DNA of 64,000 nt from Epiperipatus broadwayi. Its lineage: Eukaryota; Onychophora; Udeonychophora; Euonychophora; Peripatidae. Each line of letters opens with the position of its first letter. Position 1 is the first letter of the stretch. The notes beneath the pieces are model-generated. The model did not search any database, was not told the DNA's origin, and was given only the letters and a program-made list of their open reading frames with translations. The stretch lies in assembly GCA_028023455.1 (NCBI GenBank), contig JAQFVV010006353.1, forward strand, positions 1,364,001 through 1,428,000, in the 5' to 3' direction. Positions 44,431 to 56,518 of the stretch are shown in pieces. Both the position numbers and the translations under genes were made by a program.

Positions 44431-46310
44431 GTAAAAAAATTTAAAGATTGAAAGATAAGATTTCTTTTAAGAATGTACAAAATTTAATTACTTCTATTGT
44501 GTAAAAGGCTAAAAATGGAAATGATTATTTTTAATTAGTCTAAGTAAACTAGCCCTTGGGCATCTCAAAATCTATAATTAAAGGTCTGATAGGAGATAAA
44601 AACAATAAGAACAGAATAATCATTTTTTTAAAAAAAGAACAGAATAATCAATAAAATCCCTCAGGAAACGGACCATAGTGAAAGAATCATCATCATCATC
44701 ATGTCATCATGTTCAGTTAATCAGAAGTTTTGATATAAAAAGGAAAAGATTGGAAATAAAGTCAGTTTTGGGAGATTTGAAGGAGAAGGGATTGAAAAGA
44801 TGCACTTTCAATTCCTTAAGTTTTTCCAAAAGAAGAAATGAAGTATCATTTTCCTATATTGCAGATCCCAGGACACCAGGGTCCTGCAATAAAATCCTGC
44901 AAAGAGCTATACCAGCTACAGCAAAGGACCTCCGGATGAATACCAATAGAACGGCTAACAGCGCACTGGTCTCCCCAGGACGTCATGGGAATTAGAAACA
45001 ACACGGGATCCAAATCACAAGCAACTATAAAGTATGGACTTTTAAACTGCAAAAACTCTATATAACTCATGAACTTTAGATATAAAACTTTTTCCAGTAT
45101 TTAAATAGAAATATGAATTCCTATCTGACCAAACTAAATCACTTATTAATAATTATTTTTGTTATATGTATTTTTAAATCATTTCCATTAATTTTTTTTT
45201 TTCTTTTTGAATGTTTATTATATATTTTTTTATTATTAAACTAAAACTTTTAAATTATGTTAAATTTAAGTTGGGTGTGGATGGCTGCATAGATTCATAG
45301 AAGTTATGTTAGTTTAAGGGAGGGTTGATCACAGGTTATTTGTTTCGCAGTTAAATTGGGTTAATGGGTTGGATGTATTGGTGTAATTTGTAAATGGAGT
45401 ATGAAGATTTGCTACATGCAGGATCACATTATACTCCGCACTTTGGGCAAAATAATCCCATTTCTTATTGACCATCGAAGACAGACGGTATTCCCTGCTC
45501 CTTGGATCACTCCTTTAGCCTATGGAATGGGATGGCAAGTTAGCAAAAAGGACCACAATCTCTTTCTATGGAGTTTTTTTTCTTATTGTTTTTCTCACCA
45601 GACAGACATAGTATACCTGTACTGGACGAGGGACATTTCTTCTAGATAACTATGCTGTTCAGATGTACATTCCTGACAGTACAGTATTGTGCTGTCGTAT
45701 TCATGTTGCATTGAATACATCGATATATCAGATATATTGGCATTAGTTTGACTGCGAACTTTTGGCCTAGAGTTAAATAAGGGATATAGAATATTTTCTT
45801 TTTCAAGTGCAATCTATGTAGTCTATCCATACTCGACACTCTAATAAAATATTAATTAATCTATCTGTGCGAACTTCTAAAATAAAAAGTTAAGATGTAA
45901 ATTAAATCAAGTTCTAAATTAAACATTATACTAAAATAAATAATTCTGAATTTTATATATGTGTAAAATAAATGTTTTTGTGTATTGTTAATCTAGCAAT
46001 GGCTGATTCTTATTTTTTTATTATCTTTTTTTTTAAAAATAAAATATGCATTATCTCTGCTGCTCCACGAGCTAGTGAATGGGGCATTACGGTCATATTT
46101 ATTTAAATTCTGGATCTTACTGTAAGTACCTGCCGGCCTATATAAATTTTCAGGTTCAATTGGCCTGATGGCACTCTGGTCGAGAATTATAATGTAAGAG
46201 TCTCTACGTCTCCGACCATTATAATACATATATATTTTTATAACTTTTATATGTTTCTTCATCCTTTTTATTTAATTTTTTTTTAAATTTACTTTTTTAT
46301 ACAAAATACT
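44431..46310. other. unassigned intronic sequence
   Basis: It holds an (ATC)n microsatellite at 44687-44703 and several short open frames (for example 105 codons at 44678). None resembles a known domain or has support for being coding. Confidence 0.4.
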
Positions 46311-46311
46311 C

Positions 46312-46506
46312 TTATAATTACTCTTCTATAATCACAGCAGATTTCTAAAAAAAAAAAACAAAAAAAAAACAAATAAAGGTATTGGAAAATGCTAGATCTT
46401 ATAAAGAAAGGTTAGTTAAAGAAAATTTATATATAAGAATGAGAAAGCCAGTTTTAAATGGAAATAGTTTTAGGAATCTGCTGTAATTATAGAAGAGTAA
46501 TTATAA
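46312..46506. mobile_element. MITE with 39-bp terminal inverted repeats
   Basis: The termini TTATAATTACTCTTCTATAA / CACAGCAGATTTCTAAAA and their complement at 46468-46506 differ at two positions only. The 117-bp interior reads on the + strand as RSYKERLVKENLYIRMRKPV followed by LNGNSF. This resembles the end of a GIY-YIG nuclease region (R-x-x-KE-x-x-YI-x-x-x-x-P-x-LN), so a transposon fragment may be trapped inside. Confidence 0.75.
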
Positions 46507-48725
46507 TAATTGAAGAAATAAATTTAAAACATTTTAATTGCAAAAGGATGAAGACATATTTGAAAATAAGCAAGAAGTAAGTTATAAGAAAAATATATAT
46601 AATTTATGTGAAAATATTTTATTAGGTTTTTGTAAATTTTTTGTAAACATATATTTGTATATATATTATATGAATTGAAAAGAAAATGGTTCACAAAATA
46701 AAACAAAATTTGAAAACAAAATTAAATTAATTAGTTTTTATATATATTGATCAATAATTATATTGCGCTTTAACGCAAATTGGTGAAGTTATTAAACTAG
46801 TAAATAATAATAATATTTGGCTTAGTGCTTTCGGGGTATTCTAACTCCCATATTTATGGCCTTTGTCGTTAGTGACGCAGAGTAATGTTTTATATGCAAA
46901 TCTATGCAAATCATTTAACTCTACCATTTTTTTTGAAATCGCAAAACATGTATCTCATCAATTGATTACATTCTGGTCATTTGTGATAAAATATGCTTTT
47001 ATTTTTCTTTTAGTATCATTTCTCTCAGAGCACATAATCTTGGCATTGTTGGGTTCAAACCTGTGGTTAGACACCTTTTGGTGGTCCAATGATAATCATT
47101 TGTCACTCATTCCATAATGAAAAAAAATCTTTTATTCTTCGTAGTATTACTTTGTGACTGTTATATTTTTGTGAGTATTGGTATCGAAGTTTATAATATT
47201 TTTGCTTTTCTGTTTGCATGAAATGGACACTCAAAAAATAATATTTTTAAAAAAATTATTTGATGTGATTCAATATTCCAAAAGTTAAATTAATAGTTCT
47301 GGGATTTGTATATATACTTGGAGTTGTTATGTGAATGCATATGCCGTGTAATTACATTGCACGTGATAATAAGTATCGTGCCCCTTACAATGATTTTGTT
47401 ATTGGCTTTATTTTGATTGTTAGCAATTACAGCGAAGTCTGAAAAAGGTAAATATTAGTCAAGTTATGGTTTTTAAGCATAAATACACAGGATCCATATA
47501 AAAAGTTGATTCAGTTTTAAATTTTTAAAACTTCTGTACTATAGATTATAAAATCAGTTTTCAAAAAGAATATAGGAAAGAATTTATTACAACTTTGCAT
47601 TTATTATTTTTTGTTAATTTTTAATATGTTCACCATTGCTACTTCCATAAATTGAGATACGAATCTGAGGAAATTCTATAAAAATATTACCACAATAGTT
47701 TTAAATAATAACATAAGATATTAATTATTCTAATCTGTAGATCAACTAAAGAGGGAAATGTTGTTAATGAGCAGTAATCTTAACATGTTTCTATAGAATA
47801 GAAGTTATAACATTTTAAAACTATACAAGAAACTTTATAATGATCTTGTATTTATATAATATACAGAAATAATGTTAATGCAATTGACTAATAGATTTAC
47901 TAGCACAGTTTCAAACTGTAATTTTAAATAGAAGGTAACCAATCCTTTACACTTGAGCTGTTGAATGTGATGAAACTCTCGATACAAGGCACAAAGTAGA
48001 GACTTTGAAAAGGTAAGAGTGGCCTTATCTTTGAACCTAAATTCAATTATATAGGCCAATCTTAAGTATTTTGGAATGAGAGTGTGAAGATTTTATACTC
48101 TTCACTTCCATTTTCTTTATAGCACATATTACATTCTTTTCAAAGTCTATCTTGTGCTTTGTATTGAGAATTTCCTCAAATTCAATAAAAATGTTGATTT
48201 AATATAACAGCATAGGTGCAGATTACCTGTAGTTTAAAATTAGAAATAATATTAGTAATATTAAATAAATGATACATCAGCAATTATGATGTCATATAAT
48301 ATAAATTTAAAAAGAATTTCAGCATTGCTAATTGGACAGAAATGATAAGAAATACTTTCACAAATCTACATTTTATTTCTAAACAGACGTTATTTGTGGT
48401 TAAAGTCATATGCAGTATATCGCTCAGAATTCAGTTTTATAACACTGAACATCATTTTAATATGTACTTTCAAAAGTGTGATTTGAGTTTATTAGTTGCA
48501 GATTTTTATGAAATATAAATCGTATGAATATTATGCAAAGTAGGCATTTGAATATGCATGGAAGTATGACATGCATATATATTTAGATTAAAAGTAATTG
48601 CCTACTATGTAAATATGTAATTTATTGTTTTTTTTACTTACGTCTTCTATAGAAATTTATAGAAATTAAATGGTCACATATATAGCAATTTTTGATGAAT
48701 AATTAACTAACCTCTTGCAGGACGT
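46507..48725. other. unassigned intronic sequence
   Basis: AT-rich; no gene, repeat family or strong symmetry recognised. Confidence 0.5.
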
Positions 48726-48729
48726 GTGG

Positions 48730-48829
48730 TTTTTTTTTCATGTGCCAAAGCATTGGTCGGGAAGCGAACCCGCAAACCTGGGATAACTGCTTGTAAGGCA
48801 GTTGAGCTGACCACTCGACCACCAACGCT
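48730..48829 (-). mobile_element. tRNA-derived SINE (family T), minus
   Basis: The reverse complement gives GTTGGTGGTCGAGTGGTCAG, ACTGCCTTACAAGCAGTT (a good anticodon-arm-like hairpin with loop CTTACAA), GCGGGTTCGCTTCCCG, then ATGCTTTGGCACATG and a poly(A). It is the best preserved tRNA-like head. The 3' tail and weak acceptor stem mark it as a SINE and not a tRNA gene. Confidence 0.78.
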
Positions 48830-49209
48830 TGACAAAGACATGTGTTTTTGTCAATTAAAAATGTTGATGTCATCAGTTGTTTGTGTATATCAGTATTTAT
48901 TAGATATTGACTTTTCACATTTCTACGTTGAAAAATCAGATTTTGATCTAATTACACATCTACGCTATTTCACATATTTATTTTGAATTGAGAGATAAGC
49001 TGTTAAATATTTGATTATTTATTAAGTTTTCCTCATACATTATTTTTTTTTATATATATCTCATCTACTTATTACTTAAGGCGATTTTTTTTACTTTCTC
49101 TAATCTACTCCATTTTTCACTGATTTTTGTTTTCACTAAAACATTGTTACAAATGTCATTAAGTCTGCCATTTCCTTTATTTTGCTGTAATGTTTTATAT
49201 AAAAACAGT

Positions 49210-49385
49210 TTGCGTACTTTACTTAAACACTTTATAGCAAACAGTCTTTCCTCTACGCTACTACTATTTCAGTTTCTTGAAGAAAGTGAAATAGTAGTGG
49301 TTCTGAGGACTACTTCAGGACAGTCTAAACATCAGATATATAAAGTAAAATTTTTTTGCTATAAAGTGTTTGAAGTAAAGGATAT
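49210..49385. mobile_element. foldback element with decayed family C motif
   Basis: AAACACTTTATAGCAAACAG at 49225 faces TTTTTGCTATAAAGTGTTTG at 49353, with an inner palindrome CTACTATTTCAGTTTC / GAAAGTGAAATAGTAG. CTGAGGA at 49303, a 16-nt segment and TAAAC follow the family C spacing. Confidence 0.6.
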
Positions 49386-49519
49386 AAGTTGTATTTATAC
49401 AATATCTTTATTTAGTTGTTGGTGGGAGTAGTTTTTTTCTTTCAAAATAATTTATTTATTTTTTCAAATCTTTATTTTTAATCATATAAATGGTTGACAA
49501 ATATTATTAAATATTAGAA

Positions 49520-49557
49520 GCTCTGAGAAAGACTGTTGAAGAATCGAAACTGTAAGC
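49520..49557 (+). ncRNA. hammerhead-like motif, family C
   Basis: GCU, CUGAGAA (G8 changed), a 16-nt segment, GAA, ACUGU, A, AGC. Stem I GCU/AGC is 3 perfect pairs. Confidence 0.4.
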
Positions 49558-49846
49558 CATTTACAAGTATGAAAAATAAAGTTGCATAAAGAAGTGATTT
49601 TATTATTATTATATATTTGTAATAATATGTTGCTATTTAGTTTTCATTTTTAGTACTAGTTTTTTTTAATTATATTATTATATCTACTTTATATGCAGAA
49701 TTTAAAATTTCTATTTTCAGCTTAACTGTTGTAATTTCGGAGAATGACATATTAATACATTTTACATCAACAAATTTCCATTCAATTAAACATCACTTTG
49801 AGGAATTATGCATATAGTAATACAAATGTTTATAAATCTGTTTTAG

Positions 49847-50050
49847 TTTCCTGAATGTAAAAATGTTCCTGGCCATTTAATATCTTGTCTTATGGATGAG
49901 AAGGAAAACATGACGGACACACAGTGCAAGCAGTACCTCTACAAAATGGGGACCATCATCTTCAGTGATTATCAGTTAGTTTATAAATTTACCGATGATT
50001 GTAGAGATGACATAGAGCAATATAGATGTGGCAGGCTTTCTAATAGTGAG
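49847..50050 (+). CDS. GLG1: GLG1 internal exon, 204 bp
   Basis: The exon follows a TTTTAG acceptor and ends at a weaker GTTTGT donor. Its 68 codons are open and in phase 0 with the preceding exon. It contains GHLISCLMDEKENMTDTQC, then QYLYKMGTIIFSDYQLVYKF and DDCRDDIEQYRCG. The 'SCL(M/V)D...T-x-x-QC-x-QY-x-x-KM...IIFSDY...DDC-x-x-DI' pattern is diagnostic of GLG1 and covers one cysteine-rich repeat plus the start of the next. Cysteines are at exon residues 4, 14, 27, 52 and 61. NMT is a possible N-glycosylation sequon. The next exon was not found before 64000; the sequence after the donor is almost wholly transposon. Confidence 0.93.
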
Positions 50051-50161
50051 GTTTGTATTTAAACATTATTAACACTATTTCTTAGTCAGTAATTGTACTG
50101 AATAAAAACGATTATTGTCACTTTGAATTAAATATTATTAAAATATTGAATATTTCATATA

Positions 50162-51360
50162 CACCTAGGTCTCTTTTTACGCGGACTTATTTAACACGAT
50201 TTTGAAGTTACGCGATTCGTCTTTCACCGGAAGTCGAAGTCCGACAATGCGCTATTACTTTAAATAATAAATTTCGCGCACTTATGTTATATTGAAAGTA
50301 ATAGCACATTATTGGAATTCGACTTTCATCTTAGTAATTTCAATATTTTCAGTGCTTTATAATAGTAAGATTTTATGCAATAATGAAATTAAAATCATGA
50401 TTTCCACATTTTATGTATACACACATTAAATTTTACAAGATTATAATGTAAATTTGTTCAAACATTGTGCGTGTTAATTTTGCATTTTAAATCACATTCT
50501 GTTTTTGCTTTTTAAAAAAGAACGTAATCAATTATTAATCATTTAGTGTCCACAAGTTTATTTATAAAAGGTCAGTAATAGCAGTGGGTACAATTAAAAA
50601 TTAAAATCTGATTTTTAATTGTAATTAACAATTTAAAAATTACTTACGGGCGACTTGAAATTAATATGATGTAAAACGAAATTTGATTTTTAAACGGAAT
50701 TGAAAATTAAAGACAAAAATAAGAATTTAATTTTTAGTTGTTAGTTTTAATTAAATTTTTCCCAGCAGTGGTGAATAAATGTCTTTTTATTATCATAAAT
50801 CTAAGTTCATAAACAATTAATAAAATCATCGTCGTCGTCAACAGAAAACCATTAACACAACATGAGAGTGAACTTGGCGCTAGTTGTATTTCCTCTTGTG
50901 AGAATAATTGCTGAGATATTCTTGACTTCATTTACGGAGAAGCCAAATACATCACATCACATGAGAATCTGATTTTTTACTAGTTGGCAAACGAACGTCT
51001 TTTTGAGCAAATAGCGATAATAATTAAAACGTGTATAAAAAAATTTAAATTATTGTACTGTAAATTATGCATAAAAATATATTATTTTGAATAAAATTAA
51101 ATATTATAGTTAAAAAAAGTTTGTCTTGTATCATTTTTTTTCAAATTTGAAATTTTTTATTAGTCATATTTTATTTCCTTATTTTTTTTTTTGTGTGAAT
51201 TTTAAAGTAATTTTACGTTGGTGCTTTGCTTTTACGCAAATTTTGAAAAATCACAGACCGCACCCCCCCTTTTTCAATGTAAGTTACCTCTATTTTTGTG
51301 CGATTTCGTTTGCGCGTGTTTTCTGAGGAACCTATCTATCGCGTAAAATGAGACCAGGTG
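50162..51360. mobile_element. pogo/Tigger-like non-autonomous DNA transposon
   Basis: The inverted ends CACCTAGGTCTCTTTTTACG and (reversed) CACCTGGTCTCATTTTACGC are flanked by TA on both sides (50160-50161 and 51361-51362). ACGCGA-type repeats near both ends recall Tigger elements. The 1.2-kb body has no transposase. It begins 111 bp after the GLG1 donor at 50051. Confidence 0.82.
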
Positions 51361-51369
51361 TATATATAT

Positions 51370-52954
51370 TGTAACGGGGTCCACCATATATATAAAAGCT
51401 TTTTACAAATTATTCTAAGTCTAATTACTTATTATTTTACTATATTTGAAACATATCAATCTCTAATATGATTTTATAGACCCCGTTACTCAAGCAGAGT
51501 AGTAAATATGATTAATATTTACATACCAATCATACCCTCGGTCAGACCGAGATTTAATAAAAATATTAAACTGACAGCCACTTTTCTAGATTGAGGTAAC
51601 TCTCTGACTGCATGAAATATGAAACATGTCGTGGAGATTATATATAATGGGATTAAACCCTGGGCACCATCCATTACTTAAACTGAAACCCATGAAATGT
51701 CATTAACATGTTTCAAGCGCTTGACCCATGGCTAGGTTTTAAACATGAGATCAGCAACATATTTGCTTAGATAAATGTAGAGAGAGATGTAAACGACACT
51801 AATAATTTACATACATTTAATTAAAAGACAATAAAAAAAATAATGAAATATAAAAACATATAAGAGATATTCAACATTTAAAACAAATATGCATGTTTCT
51901 GAGTGATATCTAAAGTCTCTTCAGGGGAAGATTTTAAAGTTTAATACTAATATTGAGAACTAAAAATTCTAATAATAACGTCAATAGATAATAATTACCT
52001 AGGTTCAAGTACAGTCTCTGGGTTTTTATATGTGGGTGATCACCCTATTTCTGATCCAGTTATATTCCTGGTGAGTATTTCAGCATGAGTGAAGCTTTTT
52101 TTTTGGTTCTTCATCTTACGGCATGGGCTGTTTTCCTTGATTTGGCATGGTGGGTTCAAACATCGGCAGAAGGTGAGTCAGAGCGATAATATATCACGGC
52201 ATTTAAATGGCTAATGGCACACGGGAGATGAGTGGGGGAAACAGCTGAATACTAGCTTTTGGATCTAGCTACTCATTTCTCTTATGGTACGATAGTAGAA
52301 GAATAGTTTCTTTGTGCTGGACTTTTAGCGGCTTGTTGACTTTGTTCACTGCTGCTGGTTGATCTTGGTTATATCTTCTATAATATTTTCTGAATAGTTT
52401 CAACCTTTGAATCGATTGAAAAAATAACAATCTCACTAACTGAAGAATAGTCAGTTTTAGCTTTTTATATTCTCTGATCCCACTTTTGCTCGAGTTTTCA
52501 CCCACGCTATCAATACATTTGATCTTTAAATTTTTTAATTTTGTACATTCTTTTTTTTTTCAATTTAATTTCACTGAAATTGATCCATATTGTTCATTTA
52601 ATCAGTCTGGAATCTTAATCTCCAGAACCTGATTAGTTTTGTACAAATTGTTTTAATTAATTATAAAATCTTTTTAATTACAAAAAAAGTGCTTTTAACA
52701 AAAGTATTTTTGAAAGAATTATATAAAAATAAAAATTGTTAAAAGAAAGATAAGTTATAATTACTAAATAATTTCTAACTTATTTCCAACATTTTTTTTT
52801 TTTTTTTAATTTTTCCTTTTCCTCAAACTATTAAATATAGATTTTAATTTGCTATTTTATTTATTAAAATTTTATTTTAAAAAAAATTAGTAAATCATGT
52901 AACTCGTATATATACACACACGCAATGTGTATAATATATACATGTTATATTACA
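51370..52954 (-). repeat. LTR retrotransposon, 3' LTR (minus orientation)
   Basis: A 1,585-bp repeat matches 56519-58110. On the minus strand it begins TGTAATATAACATG and ends CCCCGTTACA. It is immediately preceded, in the element's own direction, by a purine-rich TTGGGGAGGGG (52955-52965), a textbook polypurine tract. Confidence 0.9.
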
Positions 52955-53239
52955 CCCCTCCCCAATTGAGGATTTAAATGCATCAGTCCCTTTTCTTAGG
53001 TATTGACCGCTTTAAATTTTTCATTTTTAATAACTTTAATTATTTTTTCAAAGTGTCTGTCAGTTTTATTTCACTATTAAACAATAAATGGTAATATCAA
53101 GAGAAATAGACTGTAAGGTGTTAGGCAATTCAACACAGATCGATTTTGTGCTGATTAAACCAACTTGTAATTTCTTGTGGAAGTTATGACTACATCACAA
53201 GCCATTTTTGTGCACAATGACCACGAACATGGTCTTTAA

Positions 53240-53995
53240 CCCTTTTCCTGCCTCTTACGAGACCTCTCGTCAACAGTTGACGTCACTCTAATTCTGTTAT
53301 TTTTAATGCTAGGATATTCGTTTGACAGTTATTGATTAGGTTTTTAAAAGTTCTGTAAGATGGTGCCCTCTTCTGAATTATTTTACAAGTAAAAAATTAA
53401 TAAAACGGTGTTTAAAGCTAAACAAATAAATAAGCTTGTCGGTGATTGGCTCTCAGCTGACAAAGACATTCTGATTGGCTGGAAAGAACAAAGAAACCGC
53501 CTGATCAAAGAAAATAAAGAAAAACGCTGAGATTTTCATTTCGAATATGATTTAAGGTATTAATAAAGTATATCCTGAGAAATTAAAATCATTTTCACAA
53601 AATATACTAAAAAAACAAAATTATTTTCGAAAAATATTGAAGATTTTAGTAAAAATATTTAAGATTTAGCAAAAAAAAAATTTACTTTTCTATAACGTGA
53701 AACACAAAAAAGAGCATTTACGTCAGCAATTCTTTGTTTGTATGTTCGCTTTTAAATTTGCCGAAATTGAATATTTTATAATAAATAAATAGCAATTTAT
53801 TTTTGAAAGAACTTTCATTCACTTTCATAATCTGACAAATTATTAATATACTTTTTATAAACAAATCTGAAGTGAATTTAATATTATAAGTGAATATATT
53901 TTAACAATTGGCTTTGTCTTCAGTTTGTGAGTTGGCCAATTAAAAGCTTTGATTTTTACCTCATACAACCAATAATATAATTAGCGGGTTAAGGG
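53240..53995. mobile_element. piggyBac-like MITE nested in the LTR element
   Basis: TTAA flanks both ends (53236-53239 and 53996-53999). The ends are CCCTTTTCCTGCC and (reversed) CCCTTAACCCGC, close to the CCCTTTGCCTGC ends of many animal piggyBac-like elements. The 756-bp body lacks a transposase. A subterminal GAGACCTCTCGTCAAC with ACAGTTGACGTC is locally palindromic. Confidence 0.75.
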
Positions 53996-54600
53996 TTAAG
54001 GCTGCGAATGACCGGATTACTTTTACTGCCTGTTTGACTTACGAAAATATTTATTTTATTTAGCTACTGGGAATTTTTTTTTTAGATTTAGTATTACATG
54101 GCCAGGACTTTTCTCACTGGCGCATCATCATCAATATTATTTGATCTTTGCACCTACCCACATGTAGAATGAAGTCATTGTGAGAAAAGGCTCAATCCAG
54201 CCCAAAATCTGACCCGAAATTAATAGCTTTGCCCAAATACTCTCACAACCGCAATCTTAGTCTACATTTTTTTTTTTATTCAATAAGGATTTATTTTCAT
54301 TGTTACTTTTATTATCATTAGTTTCATGTTTATTTGTTTGTCTTTTATTTTGAACATGTCATTTTAATTTATTTTATCTTTTTCAAAAAAAAACCTTTTT
54401 AGTTTTACATATTTATTTAAGTCAAGTTCCGCTGTTTTTTTTACAGATTTACGAGTTGGGTTTGTCATTGGTTATAACTTGTTTTGACATTTTCAAAACA
54501 CTAAGTTCTCTAAGAATTTTTATTTATTTATTTAATTTTCCATTTATTCGTGATCCTTGGTTGTTATTAATTAGGTCAAACTGGTAAATCCATCAGATTT

Positions 54601-55770
54601 CTAGCTTTTATCTGGTGTTTTTTTCTTATTTTTTCTTTTTATTGAATAGCCACTCATACTGGGGGATTGTGAATCACCTTTTGGCCTTTCTTCTAGTCTT
54701 CTATGAGTGATATCAGAATCACTCCTGATTCTCCGAAAGATTTTTGTTTTTTTTTGGGGGATATTCCCCAAATTTGTTCTGTGTCTATACCTTATGGCAT
54801 TTATGGCTGGCTCTCTAGGTTGGGGTTTAAATCCCTGCTCTTTCATATCATATGTAGGTCTTGTGCTGTCGAAAGCACTCAATAATTCTGCCATCTGTTT
54901 CACTGTTTTCCTTTCGGTACCTATGAGCATTTGTTTGATGTAAGGGAAATTATGGCGAACTATCCTAATATGTTGTTCGGATAGTGGGTTGGCTATTAAG
55001 GAGTGTAATTTCACCACTCGCCTTCTGAAAAAGGAAATGAATGGTTCACCATGTTGCCAATTTATCTTGTAACAACTGGTGATGAATATTTTCCTGACAG
55101 TCCTGGCTCCAATAACTATCTAATAAGAGTTTTTCTATATTTGGCAACAGTGATGGGTTTATGATATAAGGAATCCTATCAAGATTGAGACCCCCCCTTG
55201 TAAGTGGCTATACATTATTGCGATCATGACCTCTTCACTTAGTTGATTCAAGGTGAAATATTCCAAGTCACTTAAATGTTCCATTGGAGCTTCCCCTAGG
55301 TGTCCAGAAAATATCCGGATTTTTAAAAACTGATTCACATTCGTGGGATTATTTACCATGTGCGTGCTCACATTTGCACTCAGCTGGTCAGACTTTTTTA
55401 CTTCTGCTTGCATGCTATCTTTGCTATAATTCATTTGATTTATTTTTAAAGTTAAATTAGTAATTTCGACTTTTATATCCTCAATTACTTTGCTATTTTC
55501 TATCTTGGTTTCCTCTACTGCCTCTCTCACTAGCTCTATCTTTACTTCATGTTCTATTGTGTTTCTATTATTTGATAAGCAGTTTCTATTTGATCCTCTA
55601 CTTGCGTTTCATTCTTGTTTATTTCTTTCCTAATTTTTTTCATTTAATCATAGCCCATTATGATTTGATCTTTAAATTTTTCAAGCATTTCAGCTTGCAC
55701 TTGTAATTTTCTATTCCTTTCATTATTTTAGTTTTTAAGCTCTTCGGCTATTTTTTTACTTTCTTCAGCT
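54601..55770 (-). pseudogene. gag-like polyprotein relic of the LTR element
   Basis: Minus strand. An N-terminal Lys/Glu-rich, coiled-coil-like part (KKQKEAAEESKKIAEELKN, QAEMLEKFKDQI, interrupted by stops) precedes FLKIRIFSGHLGEAPMEHLS, DLEYFT. This matches the 'F-x-G-x-x-x-x-P-x-x-(F/L)-L-x-x-x-E' opening of Ty3/gypsy-type capsids. The C-terminal part reads NPLSEQHIRIVRHNFPYIKQ, MLIGT and VKQMAELLSAFDS, then a basic tail. The reading frame is broken between 55159 and 55017. No CCHC knuckle is evident. Confidence 0.7.
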
Positions 55771-56492
55771 GCTTCTTTTTGTTTTTTAAACACGCAAGTT
55801 ATTGATGCTATGATTTCACTCTTCTCTGGTTTATTCATAACTTCTTTTTCATTTTTACTTTGCTGTTTCCTGCAAGTAACATTCTCCGTTTCCTTATTCT
55901 TGGTTTTATTTTACTTCCTCATCAGGAACATTTTCTACTTCGTTATCTTGAATCTCCATTTGTTCTTCGCTAGGCAGTTTCTATTTTTCTAACTGTAGCT
56001 TCCATTTTGGATTTGTTTCTTGTCATCATTTACAATTTTTAGACAACTTTTTATATATCTTTTTGCTTTTCATACCATCTTTAACTCACAAACAGTATGT
56101 TTGCTAATTTATTTATTTAATAATTTTAAATTTAATCGCTTTACTAATATATTATTTTATTCAATTTATAATTAAATATGAGTGTTTGGTCAATTTTCTC
56201 AACTACATTCCCCCTAATACCCTTTGCATGCTGATTTCTATCCTATCCACACTTATTTACTTATATCTATAATTTATATATTTTTTCTTTTCTCTAATAC
56301 CGACTATACTATTTCAATAAACTAATCCCATTTATCTTTCTTTTCTAACATATAGAATTATCATTAATGTCATTTGTTCTTTTTCATCTCTCATAAATTT
56401 ATTCACCTTAATTATTATATATATATTTTATTTATTTAAGTGAGACGATTATTTATATTACACATTTTTTTTTTTTTAAAATTTGGATGAAT

Positions 56493-56516
56493 GTTCAAGC
56501 CCCATGTTGTGAACCA
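56493..56516 (-). other. primer binding site of the LTR element
   Basis: Two bases inside the 5' LTR, the minus strand reads TGGTTCACAACATGGGGCTT then GAAC. TGG pairs with a tRNA CCA end. Counting 1 + 7 + 5 nt leads to GCTTGAA, which complements a standard T-loop TTCAAGC. I could not name the tRNA. Confidence 0.6.
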
Positions 56517-56518
56517 TT

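Noticed and set aside
44678-44995. 105-codon open frame starting in an (ATC)n tract
   Set aside because: It begins with microsatellite-encoded residues and matches no domain I know.
48730-48829. Possible tRNA gene (loop CTTACAA)
   Set aside because: It has a poly(A)-tailed 3' body shared with three other copies, a mismatched acceptor stem and an over-long variable region, so it is a SINE head.
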